A DNA stretch of 14,941 bases from the NCBI GenBank assembly GCA_036377075.1, contig DASUZB010000016.1, positions 1 to 14,941 of the forward strand. The letters run 5' to 3'. Every line of letters starts with the position of its first letter. Within the stretch, counting starts at the first letter, position 1. Below are positions 1 through 7,958 of this stretch, in pieces. The DNA is from DASUZB01 sp036377075. Lineage in GTDB: Bacteria; Actinomycetota; CALGFH01. Position numbers and translations under genes: made by a program. The notes below the pieces were generated by a model. That model did not search any database, was not told the origin of the DNA, and worked only from the letters and a program-made list of their open reading frames with translations.

Positions 1-507
1 GCCGACGCGACCGGCTTCGGGCGGCACACCACCACGCTGGCGCTGGTGCTGCTGCCGGTCGTGCTGCTGCTGGGCGTCGCCACCTACGTGCGCCTGGTGC
101 AGATCAACACCGAGGAGTTCCAGCTGACGCTGGCGATGAACCGGCTGCGGCACGCCTACCTGAAGATCGAGCCCGGCCTGGAGCCGTACTTCACGACCGG
201 CCACCACGACGACGAGCGCGGCCTGGTGGCCACCTACTACCTGTTCGACCGCCCCAGCGGGCTACGGCTGCCGGTCTACTACCTGGTCAACACGCCGACC
301 ATCGTCGCCAGCGTGGACGCGGCCCTGGCGGCGGCCATCGCCGTGCTGGTCCTGCAGGCCGTCGAGGCGCCGAGGGCCGCGGTGGTGGCCGGTGGGGTGG
401 TGGCGTTCCTGGCGCTCTGGGGAGGGCTGATGCCGCTGCAGCGGCACAGCGTGGACCCGCTCCGCAACACGACGCCGAGGTTCCCCAGTCCACCGGCAGG
501 TTCGTGA
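1..507 (+). CDS. Membrane protein of unknown function, 3' part only
   Basis: The frame is open from the first base of the window, so the gene begins upstream and only its last 168 codons are present. The first internal ATG at 46 lies inside a hydrophobic stretch and is unlikely to be the true start. Visible parts are a transmembrane segment (about residues 12-34 of the fragment, rich in Leu and Val), a soluble loop of roughly 60 residues with an Arg/His-containing patch (NRLRHAYLK) and a His-His-Asp-Asp stretch, then two more hydrophobic segments near the C-terminus and a short Pro/Arg-rich tail. I do not recognise a named family. The layout resembles uncharacterised actinobacterial membrane proteins, but that is an impression only. 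It converges with the tRNA-Gly gene downstream. Confidence 0.7.
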   Translation, partial: ADATGFGRHTTTLALVLLPVVLLLGVATYVRLVQINTEEFQLTLAMNRLRHAYLKIEPGLEPYFTTGHHDDERGLVATYYLFDRPSGLRLPVYYLVNTPTIVASVDAALAAAIAVLVLQAVEAPRAAVVAGGVVAFLALWGGLMPLQRHSVDPLRNTTPRFPSPPAGS

Positions 508-512
508 CCTGC
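496..512. terminator. Weak candidate hairpin over the stop codon of the first gene
   Basis: GCAGGT (496-501) and ACCTGC (507-512) form a perfect 6-bp stem with a 5-nt loop that contains part of the stop codon. It sits between the convergent membrane-protein gene and the tRNA gene and could end transcription in either direction. There is no T-run, so this is a weak call. Confidence 0.3.
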
Positions 513-524
513 ACCCCGGGTGAG

Positions 525-595
525 AGCGGGCGAGGGGAATCGAACCCCCACTACGAGCTTGGGAAGCTCGAGTTCTACCATTGAACTACGCCCGC
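525..595 (-). tRNA. tRNA-Gly (anticodon CCC)
   Basis: Read on the minus strand, the sequence folds into a complete cloverleaf. The acceptor stem is GCGGGCG/CGCCCGC. The D-arm is GTTC-AATGGTA-GAAC. The anticodon stem is CGAGC/GCTCG with loop TTCCCAA, giving anticodon CCC, which reads the glycine codon GGG. The variable loop is TAGT. The T-arm has loop TTCGATT on a 5-bp stem whose outer pair is G-T. The discriminator base is T and no CCA is encoded, so the tail must be added after transcription. It is a stand-alone tRNA gene with its own promoter signal just upstream. Confidence 0.95.
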
Positions 596-605
596 GAGGG
601 GAGCG

Positions 606-635
606 ATTGTAGCCGGCCGGCTTGAGCTGGGGCAA
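606..635 (-). promoter_or_regulatory. Promoter of the tRNA-Gly gene
   Basis: On the minus strand a TTGCCC box (630-635) is followed after 18 nt by TACAAT (606-611), a good match to the -35/-10 pair of the housekeeping sigma factor. The -10 box ends 10 nt before the mature tRNA 5' end, so transcription would start a few bases ahead of the tRNA. Confidence 0.65.
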
Positions 636-694
636 CGGCGCAAGGGCGGACGGCCGGGGCGTGGCAGAATGCGGCGACCCTGCCCGAACCCCTC

Positions 695-700
695 AGGAGG
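695..700 (+). promoter_or_regulatory. Shine-Dalgarno site fixing the GTG start of dcd
   Basis: AGGAGG lies 6 nt before the GTG at 707 and identifies that codon as the start. No plus-strand promoter better than a CAGAAT at 665-670 is visible upstream. Confidence 0.8.
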
Positions 701-706
701 CGCGTC

Positions 707-1339
707 GTGATCCTCTCCGACCGCAGCCTGCGCGAGGCGATCGCCGCCGGCCGGCTGGTCGTCGACCCGTTCGACGAGCAGGCGCTGCAGCCGTCGAGCA
801 TCGACGTGCGCCTGGACAACCGCTTTCGCGTGTTCCACAACGCCCGCCACCCGTTCATCGACGTCAAGGAGCCGATGGACGGGCTGACCGAGCTGGTCGA
901 GGTCAAGCCGGACGACGCCTTCATCCTGCACCCGGGGGAGTTCGTGCTCGGCTCGACCTACGAGCTGATCGGCATCCCGCCCGACCTGGCCGCGCGCCTC
1001 GAAGGGAAATCCAGCCTGGGCCGCCTCGGGCTGCTGACGCACTCGACGGCGGGCTTCCTCGACCCAGGCTTCCAGGGCCACGTGACCTTGGAGCTGTCGA
1101 ACGTGGCCAACCTGCCCATCACCCTGTACCCGGGGATGCGCATCGGGCAGATCGCCGTCTTCCAGCTGACCACCCCGGCGGACCGGCCCTACGGCTCGGC
1201 CGGGGTGAACTCCAAGTACCAGGGCCAGCGCGGACCGACGCCGTCGCGCTACTGGGAGAACTTCCGCCGCGACGCCGGCCGTCCGGTCGAGTGGCCCGAG
1301 GGCAGGGACGAGGACCTACCCGGCGGCACCGCCCGCTGA
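707..1339 (+). CDS. dcd: dCTP deaminase (probably bifunctional dCTP deaminase/dUTPase)
   Basis: The enzyme deaminates dCTP to dUTP. Relatives from Mycobacterium and Methanocaldococcus also hydrolyse the product to dUMP, feeding thymidylate synthesis while keeping dUTP low. The protein has 210 residues and is recognisable throughout: LQPSSIDVRL near residue 27, HPGEFVLGST near 75, then KSSLGRLGLLTHSTAG and GHVTLELSN. Ser102, Arg106 and Glu129 keep the spacing of the E. coli catalytic Ser111, Arg115 and Glu138. The C-terminal YQGQRGPTPSRYWENF is the nucleotide-covering segment of the family. About 24 extra polar residues follow it, making the protein some 20 residues longer than mycobacterial Dcd. 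Bifunctionality is inferred from resemblance to the actinobacterial subgroup. The gene is convergent with the oxidoreductase, with only 17 bp between stop codons. Confidence 0.95.
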   Translation: MILSDRSLREAIAAGRLVVDPFDEQALQPSSIDVRLDNRFRVFHNARHPFIDVKEPMDGLTELVEVKPDDAFILHPGEFVLGSTYELIGIPPDLAARLEGKSSLGRLGLLTHSTAGFLDPGFQGHVTLELSNVANLPITLYPGMRIGQIAVFQLTTPADRPYGSAGVNSKYQGQRGPTPSRYWENFRRDAGRPVEWPEGRDEDLPGGTAR

Positions 1340-1356
1340 CGACCGCGGCCGCCCGC

Positions 1357-3468
1357 CTACGACTCCTCGCTGGGCGCGGCCGTGGCCGGGGCGGGTCGCT
1401 GCTCCAGGGACTGCTCGAGGACCTGGGCGACGTCGAGGACGCGGACGCCTTCGGCGCCGCCCTCGGCCTGGCGCTGCTTGACGGCGTCGTCGAGCATCAC
1501 CATGCAGTACGGGCAGGCGGTGCCGACCACGTCGGCGCCGGTGCCGAGGGCCTCGTCGGTGCGCTCCAGGTTGACGCGCTTGCCGAGGCGCTCCTCCATC
1601 CACATGCGCGAGCCGCCCGCGCCGCAGCAGAAGCCGCGCTCGCGGCAGCGCCGCATCTCGACCTGCCTGACCCCGGGGACCGCGCCGAGCACCGAGCGCG
1701 GCGCGTCGTAGACGTCGTTGTGGCGGCCCAGGTAGCAGGGGTCGTGGTAGGTGACCGTCGCCTCCAGCGGCTCGCTGGGGCTGAGCCGGCCCTCGGCGAC
1801 CAGCCGGGCGAACAGCTGGGAGTGGTGCACCACCTCGTAGTGGCCGCCGAGGTCCGGGTACTCGCGCGCGATGGTGTTGAAGCAGTGCGGGCAGGAGGCG
1901 ACCACCTTGCGCGCCCCGGCCTGGTTCAGCGTCTCGATGTTCTGCTGGGCCTGCATCTGGTAGAGGTACTCGTTGCCGAGCCGGCGGGCAGGGTCGCCGG
2001 TGCAGGACTCGCGCGGGCCGAGCACCGCGAAGCGCACCCCGGCGCGGTGGAGCAGGCGCGCGATCGCCTGGGTGGTCTTCTTCGCCCGGTCCTCGAGGGC
2101 GCCGGCGCAGCCGACCCAGTACAGGTACTCGACGTCGTCGGGGATGGTGCCGCTGACCACGGCGACATCGAAGTCGAGCCCTTCGGTCCAGGAGAGGCGC
2201 TGGCCGGAGCCGAGTCCCCAGGGATCGCCGGAGTTCTCGACGTTGCGCAGCATGGTGCCCGCCTCGGTGGGGAAGCGGGACTCCATCAGCACCTCGTAGC
2301 GGCGCATGTCGAGGATGGTGTCGACGTGCTCGATGTCGACCGGGCACTGCTCGACGCAGGCGCCGCAGGTGGTGCACGACCACAGCACGTCGTCGCCGAC
2401 CACGTCGGCGACCAGCCCGCGCTCGAGCACGGCGGGGTCGTGGCCGTCTGGGCTGATTGGCTGAAGCGCGCCAGCCCCCTCGGCTGAGGCCTCTCTGGTC
2501 AGGAACGGCGCCTTCTCGAACAGGTGGTCGCGCAGGTCGGTGATGACCAGCTTGGGCGAGAGCGGCTTGCCGGTGTTCCAGGCGGGGCACTGGTCCTGGC
2601 AGCGCCCGCACTCGGTGCAGGTGGTCAGGTCGAGGAGCTGCTTCCAGGTGAAGTCCTCCACCTTGCCCACGCCGAAGACGTCGTCCTCGCTCATCTGCTC
2701 GGGGTCGATCAGCGGGGTCGACAGCGGGCCGAGCGCCTTGGGGCGGCGCGAGAAGGCGACGTTCAGGGGGGCGGTGAAGATGTGCAGGTGCTTGGAGTAG
2801 GTGACCAGCACCAGGAAGCCGAGGACGACGGCGAGGTGGGCGAGCAGGAAGCCCTCGTCGACCAGGCGCAGCGTGGCCGGGGAGAGCCCGTCGAGCAGGC
2901 GGCCGACGGCGTGGGAGGCGAAGGCGGCGTCGCCGTAGGGGAAGGTCCCGCGCGCGGCCCTGGCGCCGCGGTAGGCCAGCAGGGTGACCACCACCCCGCC
3001 GATCATCGCCAGGATCACCCAGGCCTGGCCGGTGTGGGACTTGTAGAAGCGCGAGCCGCGCTCGAGCCGCTTGGGCGACTCGCGCAGCCGGATGGCCGCG
3101 AACACCAGCAGGCTGACCGCCACCGCGACGGCGGTCAGGTCCTGCAGGAAGCCCAGCAGCGGGTTGTGGCCGACCAGCGGCAGGGCGAAGCGGTCGTCGA
3201 ACAGCTCCCCGTACGCCTCGGCGATGGTGGTCAGCAGGACCACGAAGCCCCAGAAGGTGAAGAAGTGGGCCAACCCCGGCACGGGGCGCTTGAGCAGCTT
3301 GCGCTGGCCGAGCACCTCGGTGACCTCGGCCCAGACCCGGCTCCAGGCGCCCTGGAAGCGCTCGGGCGCTGGCTTGCCCGCGCCGACCAGGCGGGCGAGC
3401 CACTCGACCCGTCGCCCGGTGAGCCCGACGGCGAAGAAGGTGATCACGGCCCCGACGGCGAGCTTCAC
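1357..3468 (-). CDS. etfD: Membrane iron-sulfur oxidoreductase, EtfD / heterodisulfide-reductase-like
   Basis: This 703-residue protein combines a membrane cytochrome-like N-terminus with cytoplasmic Fe-S domains. Hydrophobic segments lie at about residues 3-18, 65-85, 108-127, 149-166 and 205-225. Histidines at 68, 211, 227 and 229 are candidate haem b ligands, as in the NarI-type subunit. Two ferredoxin motifs follow: C284xxCxxCxxxCP294 and C365xxCxxCxxxCP375. Two CCG domains come next, with C454, C489, C526/C529 and with C578, C614-C615, C652/C655. This is the architecture of M. tuberculosis Rv0338c (EtfD), which passes electrons from acyl-CoA dehydrogenases via electron-transfer flavoprotein to the menaquinone pool. 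No etfAB or fad genes are in the window, so the partner is inferred. The GTG start at 3468 has a GGGGGAGGA site just upstream. The protein is shorter than the roughly 880-residue mycobacterial homologue. Confidence 0.85.
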   Translation of the reverse strand: MKLAVGAVITFFAVGLTGRRVEWLARLVGAGKPAPERFQGAWSRVWAEVTEVLGQRKLLKRPVPGLAHFFTFWGFVVLLTTIAEAYGELFDDRFALPLVGHNPLLGFLQDLTAVAVAVSLLVFAAIRLRESPKRLERGSRFYKSHTGQAWVILAMIGGVVVTLLAYRGARAARGTFPYGDAAFASHAVGRLLDGLSPATLRLVDEGFLLAHLAVVLGFLVLVTYSKHLHIFTAPLNVAFSRRPKALGPLSTPLIDPEQMSEDDVFGVGKVEDFTWKQLLDLTTCTECGRCQDQCPAWNTGKPLSPKLVITDLRDHLFEKAPFLTREASAEGAGALQPISPDGHDPAVLERGLVADVVGDDVLWSCTTCGACVEQCPVDIEHVDTILDMRRYEVLMESRFPTEAGTMLRNVENSGDPWGLGSGQRLSWTEGLDFDVAVVSGTIPDDVEYLYWVGCAGALEDRAKKTTQAIARLLHRAGVRFAVLGPRESCTGDPARRLGNEYLYQMQAQQNIETLNQAGARKVVASCPHCFNTIAREYPDLGGHYEVVHHSQLFARLVAEGRLSPSEPLEATVTYHDPCYLGRHNDVYDAPRSVLGAVPGVRQVEMRRCRERGFCCGAGGSRMWMEERLGKRVNLERTDEALGTGADVVGTACPYCMVMLDDAVKQRQAEGGAEGVRVLDVAQVLEQSLEQRPAPATAAPSEES

Positions 3469-3509
3469 GAAGTCCTCCCCCTTGGGGTGGTGTCGACCTG
3501 GGCGACAGA

Positions 3510-3527
3510 AGTTACCACACGGTAACT
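3510..3527. promoter_or_regulatory. Perfect inverted repeat, candidate repressor operator of the etfD-like gene
   Basis: AGTTACCACACGGTAACT is a perfect palindrome with 7-nt arms and a 4-nt centre, 42 bp upstream of the GTG start of the oxidoreductase gene. Its size and symmetry fit a TetR-family operator, a class that commonly controls fatty-acid oxidation genes in Actinobacteria. The regulator is not in the window and the assignment is inferred. Confidence 0.5.
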
Positions 3528-3695
3528 TACCCTGTGGCCCATGACCGAATCCTGCCCCCGGAACGCCCCCCTGGAAAGGGCAGGGGGCACGGGTCCGGAA
3601 CCTCCAGCCCGCTCCCTCGGTTGATACACGTATGGTCTTCGCCGGTGCCGACGCTCCCGCCCCGCGCCGTTGCAGGGGGCGTCAGACTGGTGCCC
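3528..3695. other. Intergenic stretch between divergent etfD-like and DUF192 genes
   Basis: About 170 bp with no convincing gene. It holds a G/C-run inverted repeat (TGCCCCC 3553-3559 with GGGGGCA 3583-3589) and a locally AT-richer segment TTGATACACGTATGGT (3621-3636). That segment may contain the promoter for the plus-strand unit, with TATGGT as a possible -10, but no matching -35 is seen. Confidence 0.4.
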
Positions 3696-3706
3696 AGGAG
3701 GGACCG

Positions 3707-3769
3707 ATGAGGCCGTGGAGCTTGGCGTCTCCCCTCACGCCGGAGGTCGACGTACCGTGGACCCCATGA
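3707..3769 (+). CDS. Possible 20-residue leader peptide overlapping the DUF192 gene start
   Basis: An ATG at 3707 stands 5 nt after a strong AGGAGG site (3696-3701), a better initiation signal than that of the main gene. The frame runs 20 codons and ends in a TGA at 3767-3769. That stop overlaps the in-frame ATG at 3766 of the DUF192 gene as ATGA. This is the arrangement of translationally coupled genes or of a regulatory upstream ORF. The peptide starts MRPWSLASP and holds two Trp and four Pro. It resembles no family I know. It could also be a chance ORF. Confidence 0.35.
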   Translation: MRPWSLASPLTPEVDVPWTP

Positions 3770-4302
3770 ACCAGCCGAAACGGGGCCTGCCGTTCCTGTT
3801 CGCCATGATGGTGGTCGGCTGCCTCGCGACCACCGCCGTGTTCCTGCTGCCGGCGGTCCGCAAGCCGCCGGGCGCCGCGGCGGGCGGCAAGCCCGCGGGC
3901 GCGCTGACGGTCGACTACCAGCTGCGGGGCACGGCCCAGCCGCAGACGGTCCACCTCGAGGTGGCCGCCAGCCCGGCCAGCAGGACCCGCGGCCTGTCCG
4001 GGCGCGCGAGCGTGCCGCCGGGCACCGGCATGGTGTTCCTCTACCCGCAGGACTCCACCGGCGGCTTCTGGATGAAGGACACCATGGTGCCGCTCTCGAT
4101 CGCGTTCGTGGCGACCAGCGGCAAGGTGGTCTCGGTCGCCGAGATGACCCCGTGCAAGGCGGACCCGTGCCAGGTCTACTATCCGGCCGCGCCGTACCGC
4201 TACGCGGTCGAGCTCCCCGCCGGCGGGTTCGCGGCCGCGGGGGTCGAACCCGGCGGCATGGTGCTGCCGCTGCAGGCCAACCTGCTCCCCCAGGCGACCT
4301 GA
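3757..4302 (+). CDS. Membrane-anchored DUF192 family protein
   Basis: The protein has 181 residues. A hydrophobic N-terminal segment (about 11-33) likely anchors it in the membrane with the rest outside the cytoplasm. A VVGC at 19-22 resembles a lipobox but is followed by more hydrophobic residues, so a membrane anchor is preferred. The DUF192 domain spans roughly residues 57-177, with the family landmarks SRTRGLSGR, GMVFLYP, the FWMKDTMVPLSIAF core, VAEMTPC and YAVELPAGGF. The molecular function of DUF192 is not established. I chose the GTG at 3757 because GGAGG (3742-3746) is 10 nt upstream. The ATG at 3766 is the alternative and overlaps the stop of the small leader ORF. The gene lies upstream of dnaK on the same strand but is separated from it by the dnaK promoter. 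Confidence 0.8.
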   Translation: MDPMNQPKRGLPFLFAMMVVGCLATTAVFLLPAVRKPPGAAAGGKPAGALTVDYQLRGTAQPQTVHLEVAASPASRTRGLSGRASVPPGTGMVFLYPQDSTGGFWMKDTMVPLSIAFVATSGKVVSVAEMTPCKADPCQVYYPAAPYRYAVELPAGGFAAAGVEPGGMVLPLQANLLPQAT

Positions 4303-4313
4303 AAGCGCAGGTC
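4296..4313 (+). terminator. Candidate weak terminator after the DUF192 gene
   Basis: GACCTG (4296-4301) and CAGGTC (4308-4313) form a perfect 6-bp stem with a 6-nt loop over the stop codon. An unusually AT-rich stretch, ATAAATAAAT, follows at 4319-4328. The stem is short and there is no pure T-run. Confidence 0.35.
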
Positions 4314-4344
4314 AGGCCATAAATAAATCCTCCGTAGCAGGTTA

Positions 4345-4375
4345 GTTGACAACGGGGGACTCAAGTCCCTATCTT
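4345..4375 (+). promoter_or_regulatory. dnaK operon promoter with HAIR-like HspR operator
   Basis: TTGACA (4346-4351), an 18-nt spacer and TATCTT (4370-4375) form a good housekeeping promoter, with transcription starting near 4382. Within it lies GTTGACA-N7-ACTCAAG (4345-4365). The known HspR-associated inverted repeat is CTTGAGT-N7-ACTCAAG. The right half here is perfect and the left half matches 4 of 7, so the operator is degenerate on the side that doubles as the -35 box. HspR encoded downstream in the same cluster is the expected ligand, blocking polymerase at normal temperature. Confidence 0.7.
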
Positions 4376-4389
4376 GTGCCTCGAACGGC

Positions 4390-4408
4390 GGCACGAGCCG
4401 GCCGTGCC
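4390..4408 (+). other. Hairpin in the dnaK 5' untranslated region
   Basis: GGCACG (4390-4395) and CGTGCC (4403-4408) form a perfect 6-bp stem with a 7-nt loop, about 30 nt upstream of the dnaK ATG and inside the predicted 57-nt leader. It does not cover the ribosome binding site (GAGGTGA, 4428-4434). It may affect transcript stability. Function is unknown. Confidence 0.35.
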
Positions 4409-4438
4409 AGCGTCCAATAGCAAGTTCGAGGTGATGAG

Positions 4439-6343
<1,905 letters not shown>

Positions 6344-6350
6344 CGGCCCA

Positions 6351-6371
6351 CCCGGGCCAGGGGTGCCCGGG
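6351..6371 (+). other. Hairpin between dnaK and hsp20
   Basis: CCCGGGC (6351-6357) and GCCCGGG (6365-6371) form a perfect 7-bp stem with a 7-nt loop in the 55-bp gap between dnaK and hsp20. There is no T-run. It may protect the 3' end of a processed dnaK message or partly attenuate read-through. Confidence 0.45.
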
Positions 6372-6398
6372 ACCGTGTACCAGAGGAGGTGCATCCAG

Positions 6399-6878
6399 AT
6401 GGCGAACCTGTCTCGCTGGGACCCGTTCCGTGACCTGCTCGCCATTCAGGACGAGATGAACCAGGTCTTCGGCCGCGCGCTCGGCCGCACCGAGCATGGC
6501 GGCGAGCAGGCGACCCGCGCCTGGGCGCCGGCGCTCGACATCGCCGAGCGCAACGACGCCTACGTGGTCACCGTCGAGGTGCCCGGCGTCAAGCCGGAGC
6601 AGCTCGAGATCACCCTCGAGGACGGCGTGCTGACCATCTCCGGTGAGCGGCGCTTCGAGGAGGAGACCAAGGAGGCCCAGTACCACCGGATCGAGCGCAG
6701 CTACGGCGCCTTCCGCCGCTCGATCACCCTGCCCACCAGGGTGATGTCGGACGCCATCGACGCGTCCTTCCAGGACGGTGTGCTGACGGTGGTCGTGCCC
6801 AAGGCGGAGGAGGCCAAGCCCAAGCGGATCGAGGTGCGCACCCGCCAGGCGGTGGAGGGCACCAGCTCGACCGCGTGA
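6399..6878 (+). CDS. Small heat shock protein, Hsp20/alpha-crystallin family
   Basis: ATP-independent holdase that binds unfolding proteins and hands them to DnaK and ClpB. The protein has 159 residues. A short N-terminal arm begins MANLSRWDPFRDL, typical of bacterial Hsp20. The alpha-crystallin domain spans about 43-148, with VEVPGVKPEQLEITLEDGVL, the beta-strand motif GVLTISGERR, the loop around YHRIERSYGAFRRSITLP, and the closing F-Q-DGVLTVVVPK. A C-terminal I-E-V (144-146) stands where the I-x-I oligomerisation motif is expected. The ATG at 6399 follows GAGGAGG (6383-6389) by 9 nt. The frame is open upstream to 6363, but the added residues are not Hsp20-like. The gene sits inside the dnaK cluster between dnaK and grpE, where Hsp20 is not normally found. 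Confidence 0.95.
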   Translation: MANLSRWDPFRDLLAIQDEMNQVFGRALGRTEHGGEQATRAWAPALDIAERNDAYVVTVEVPGVKPEQLEITLEDGVLTISGERRFEEETKEAQYHRIERSYGAFRRSITLPTRVMSDAIDASFQDGVLTVVVPKAEEAKPKRIEVRTRQAVEGTSSTA

Positions 6879-6904
6879 GCATGGGTCGACCGAGGACGGA
6901 ATCC

Positions 6905-6935
6905 GGAGAGGGGAGGCCGCACGCCTCCCCTCTCC
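6905..6935 (+). terminator. Strong internal hairpin between hsp20 and grpE (terminator or attenuator)
   Basis: GGAGAGGGGAGGC (6905-6917) and GCCTCCCCTCTCC (6923-6935) form a perfect 13-bp stem with a 5-nt loop, followed by C-rich rather than T-rich sequence. In high-GC bacteria such hairpins can terminate partly without a T-run. Here it lies between genes of one functional cluster. Confidence 0.6.
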
Positions 6936-6946
6936 CCCACCGGGAA

Positions 6947-6964
6947 CGGTGAGGCGTCTCACCG
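6947..6964 (+). other. Second hairpin just upstream of the grpE ribosome binding site
   Basis: CGGTGAG (6947-6953) and CTCACCG (6958-6964) form a perfect 7-bp stem with loop GCGT. It ends 5 nt before the AAGGGGG ribosome binding site of grpE (6970-6976), so it could affect translation initiation or processing. It follows the 13-bp hairpin by 11 nt. Confidence 0.45.
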
Positions 6965-6985
6965 CTCTGAAGGGGGACACAGCAC

Positions 6986-7915
6986 GTGCAGAACAAGGCC
7001 AAGCAGCAAGCCGACGAGCACGACGCCGCCGCTGCCCCGCGGCAGCGGGCCGGCTCGCCCAGGAAGGGCCGCGCGGACGCCGGCCGGCCCGCCGAGGGCG
7101 TCGCGGGTGAGGGCGCCGAGGTGGCCAACCGCCGCGCCGACGTGACGGTGGACGGCGAGGACGTCGAGGTGTCCGGGGCCGCCGACGGCCCCGGCGGTGC
7201 CGAGACGTCGGCCGAGGCCGAGCGTGCGGCTGAGCCCGCCGGCGACGCCGTCGAGGGCGACGGCGACGCCGCCGCCGAGGCGGACGGCGACCAGGAACGA
7301 CAGGAACAGGAGACCGCGGAGCCGTCCGCGGACGAGGAGGAGGATGTGCCGGTGACGGCCGAGGTGGCGCCCGTGCAGGACGACGGGCCGGAGGTGACGG
7401 CCGCCGCTGCCGAGAGTGAGGCGGCCAGCGAGGACGCCGAGGTGCGGCCCGACGCCGAGGCGCTCGAGGCCGACCTCGCCAACGTCCGCTCCGAGGCCGC
7501 CGGCTACCTGGACGACCTGCGCCGGCTGCAGGCGGACTTCGACAACTACCGCAAGCGCATGCTGCGCGAGCAGACGATGCGGGTCGCGGCCGCCTCGCAG
7601 GCGCTGGTCTCGCGCCTGCTGCCGGTGCTCGACAACTTCGAGCTGGCGATCTCGCACGCCGAGCAGTCGCGCGACTTCGACCGCATGCTCAAGGGCGTCG
7701 AGATGGTCTTCGGCGAGCTGCGCGAGGTGCTGCGCAGCGAAGGCCTCTCCCCGATCGAGGCGGAGGGCAAGCCGTTCGACCCGTCATGCCACGAGGCGGT
7801 GGTGGCGGTCGAGGAGGAGGGGGCCGAGGCTGGGACGGTGGTCGACGTGGTCCGGACCGGCTACGAGTTCCAGGGCAAGGTGCTGCGGCCGGCGATGGTG
7901 AAGGTGGCCAAGTAA
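6986..7915 (+). CDS. grpE: GrpE, nucleotide exchange factor of DnaK, with long acidic N-terminus
   Basis: GrpE dimers release ADP from DnaK. The protein is 309 residues long, against roughly 170-240 usual. The first 150 residues are a disordered, low-complexity region of Ala, Glu, Asp and Gly with a basic start (KAKQQ, RQRAGSPRKGRA). The family part begins with the long dimerisation helix (about 157-195, including LQADFDNYRKRMLREQ). It continues with LVSRLLPVLDNFELAI and GVEMVFGELREVL. The beta domain carries GKPFDPSCHEAV and ends VLRPAMVKVAK. The GTG start at 6986 follows AAGGGGG by 9 nt. An in-frame GTG at 7352, 8 nt after an AGGAGGAGG run, could give a 187-residue form of normal size. Because GAG-GAG codons mimic such a site, I prefer the long form. 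Confidence 0.95.
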   Translation: MQNKAKQQADEHDAAAAPRQRAGSPRKGRADAGRPAEGVAGEGAEVANRRADVTVDGEDVEVSGAADGPGGAETSAEAERAAEPAGDAVEGDGDAAAEADGDQERQEQETAEPSADEEEDVPVTAEVAPVQDDGPEVTAAAAESEAASEDAEVRPDAEALEADLANVRSEAAGYLDDLRRLQADFDNYRKRMLREQTMRVAAASQALVSRLLPVLDNFELAISHAEQSRDFDRMLKGVEMVFGELREVLRSEGLSPIEAEGKPFDPSCHEAVVAVEEEGAEAGTVVDVVRTGYEFQGKVLRPAMVKVAK

Positions 7916-7917
7916 GG

Positions 7918-7933
7918 GGGGCCCGGGGGCCCC
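7918..7933 (+). other. Short GC hairpin between grpE and dnaJ
   Basis: GGGGCC (7918-7923) and GGCCCC (7928-7933) can pair with a 4-nt loop in the 43-bp gap. Weak evidence and unknown function. Part of a run of G and C blocks that can also pair in other registers. Confidence 0.25.
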
Positions 7934-7958
7934 GAGGCCCCTGGAGGAGCGGAGCAAG

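Noticed and set aside
621..627. CTTGAGC, resembling the left half of an HspR operator
   Set aside because: The required second half (ACTCAAG after 7 nt) is absent, and the site lies in the tRNA-Gly promoter spacer.
622..2487. 621-codon plus-strand frame spanning dcd and the antisense of the oxidoreductase
   Set aside because: It overlaps the recognisable dcd in another frame and then runs opposite the Fe-S protein. Composition is that of a shadow frame.
2524..3525. 333-codon plus-strand frame opposite the oxidoreductase N-terminus
   Set aside because: Gln/Glu/Gly/Ala/Val-rich shadow of the membrane domain coding strand, with no domain.
3541..3624. 27-codon ORF starting ATGACCGAATCC upstream of the DUF192 gene
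   Set aside because: No ribosome binding site, no well-placed -10 box for leaderless expression, and a G/C-run inverted repeat inside it. Likely chance.
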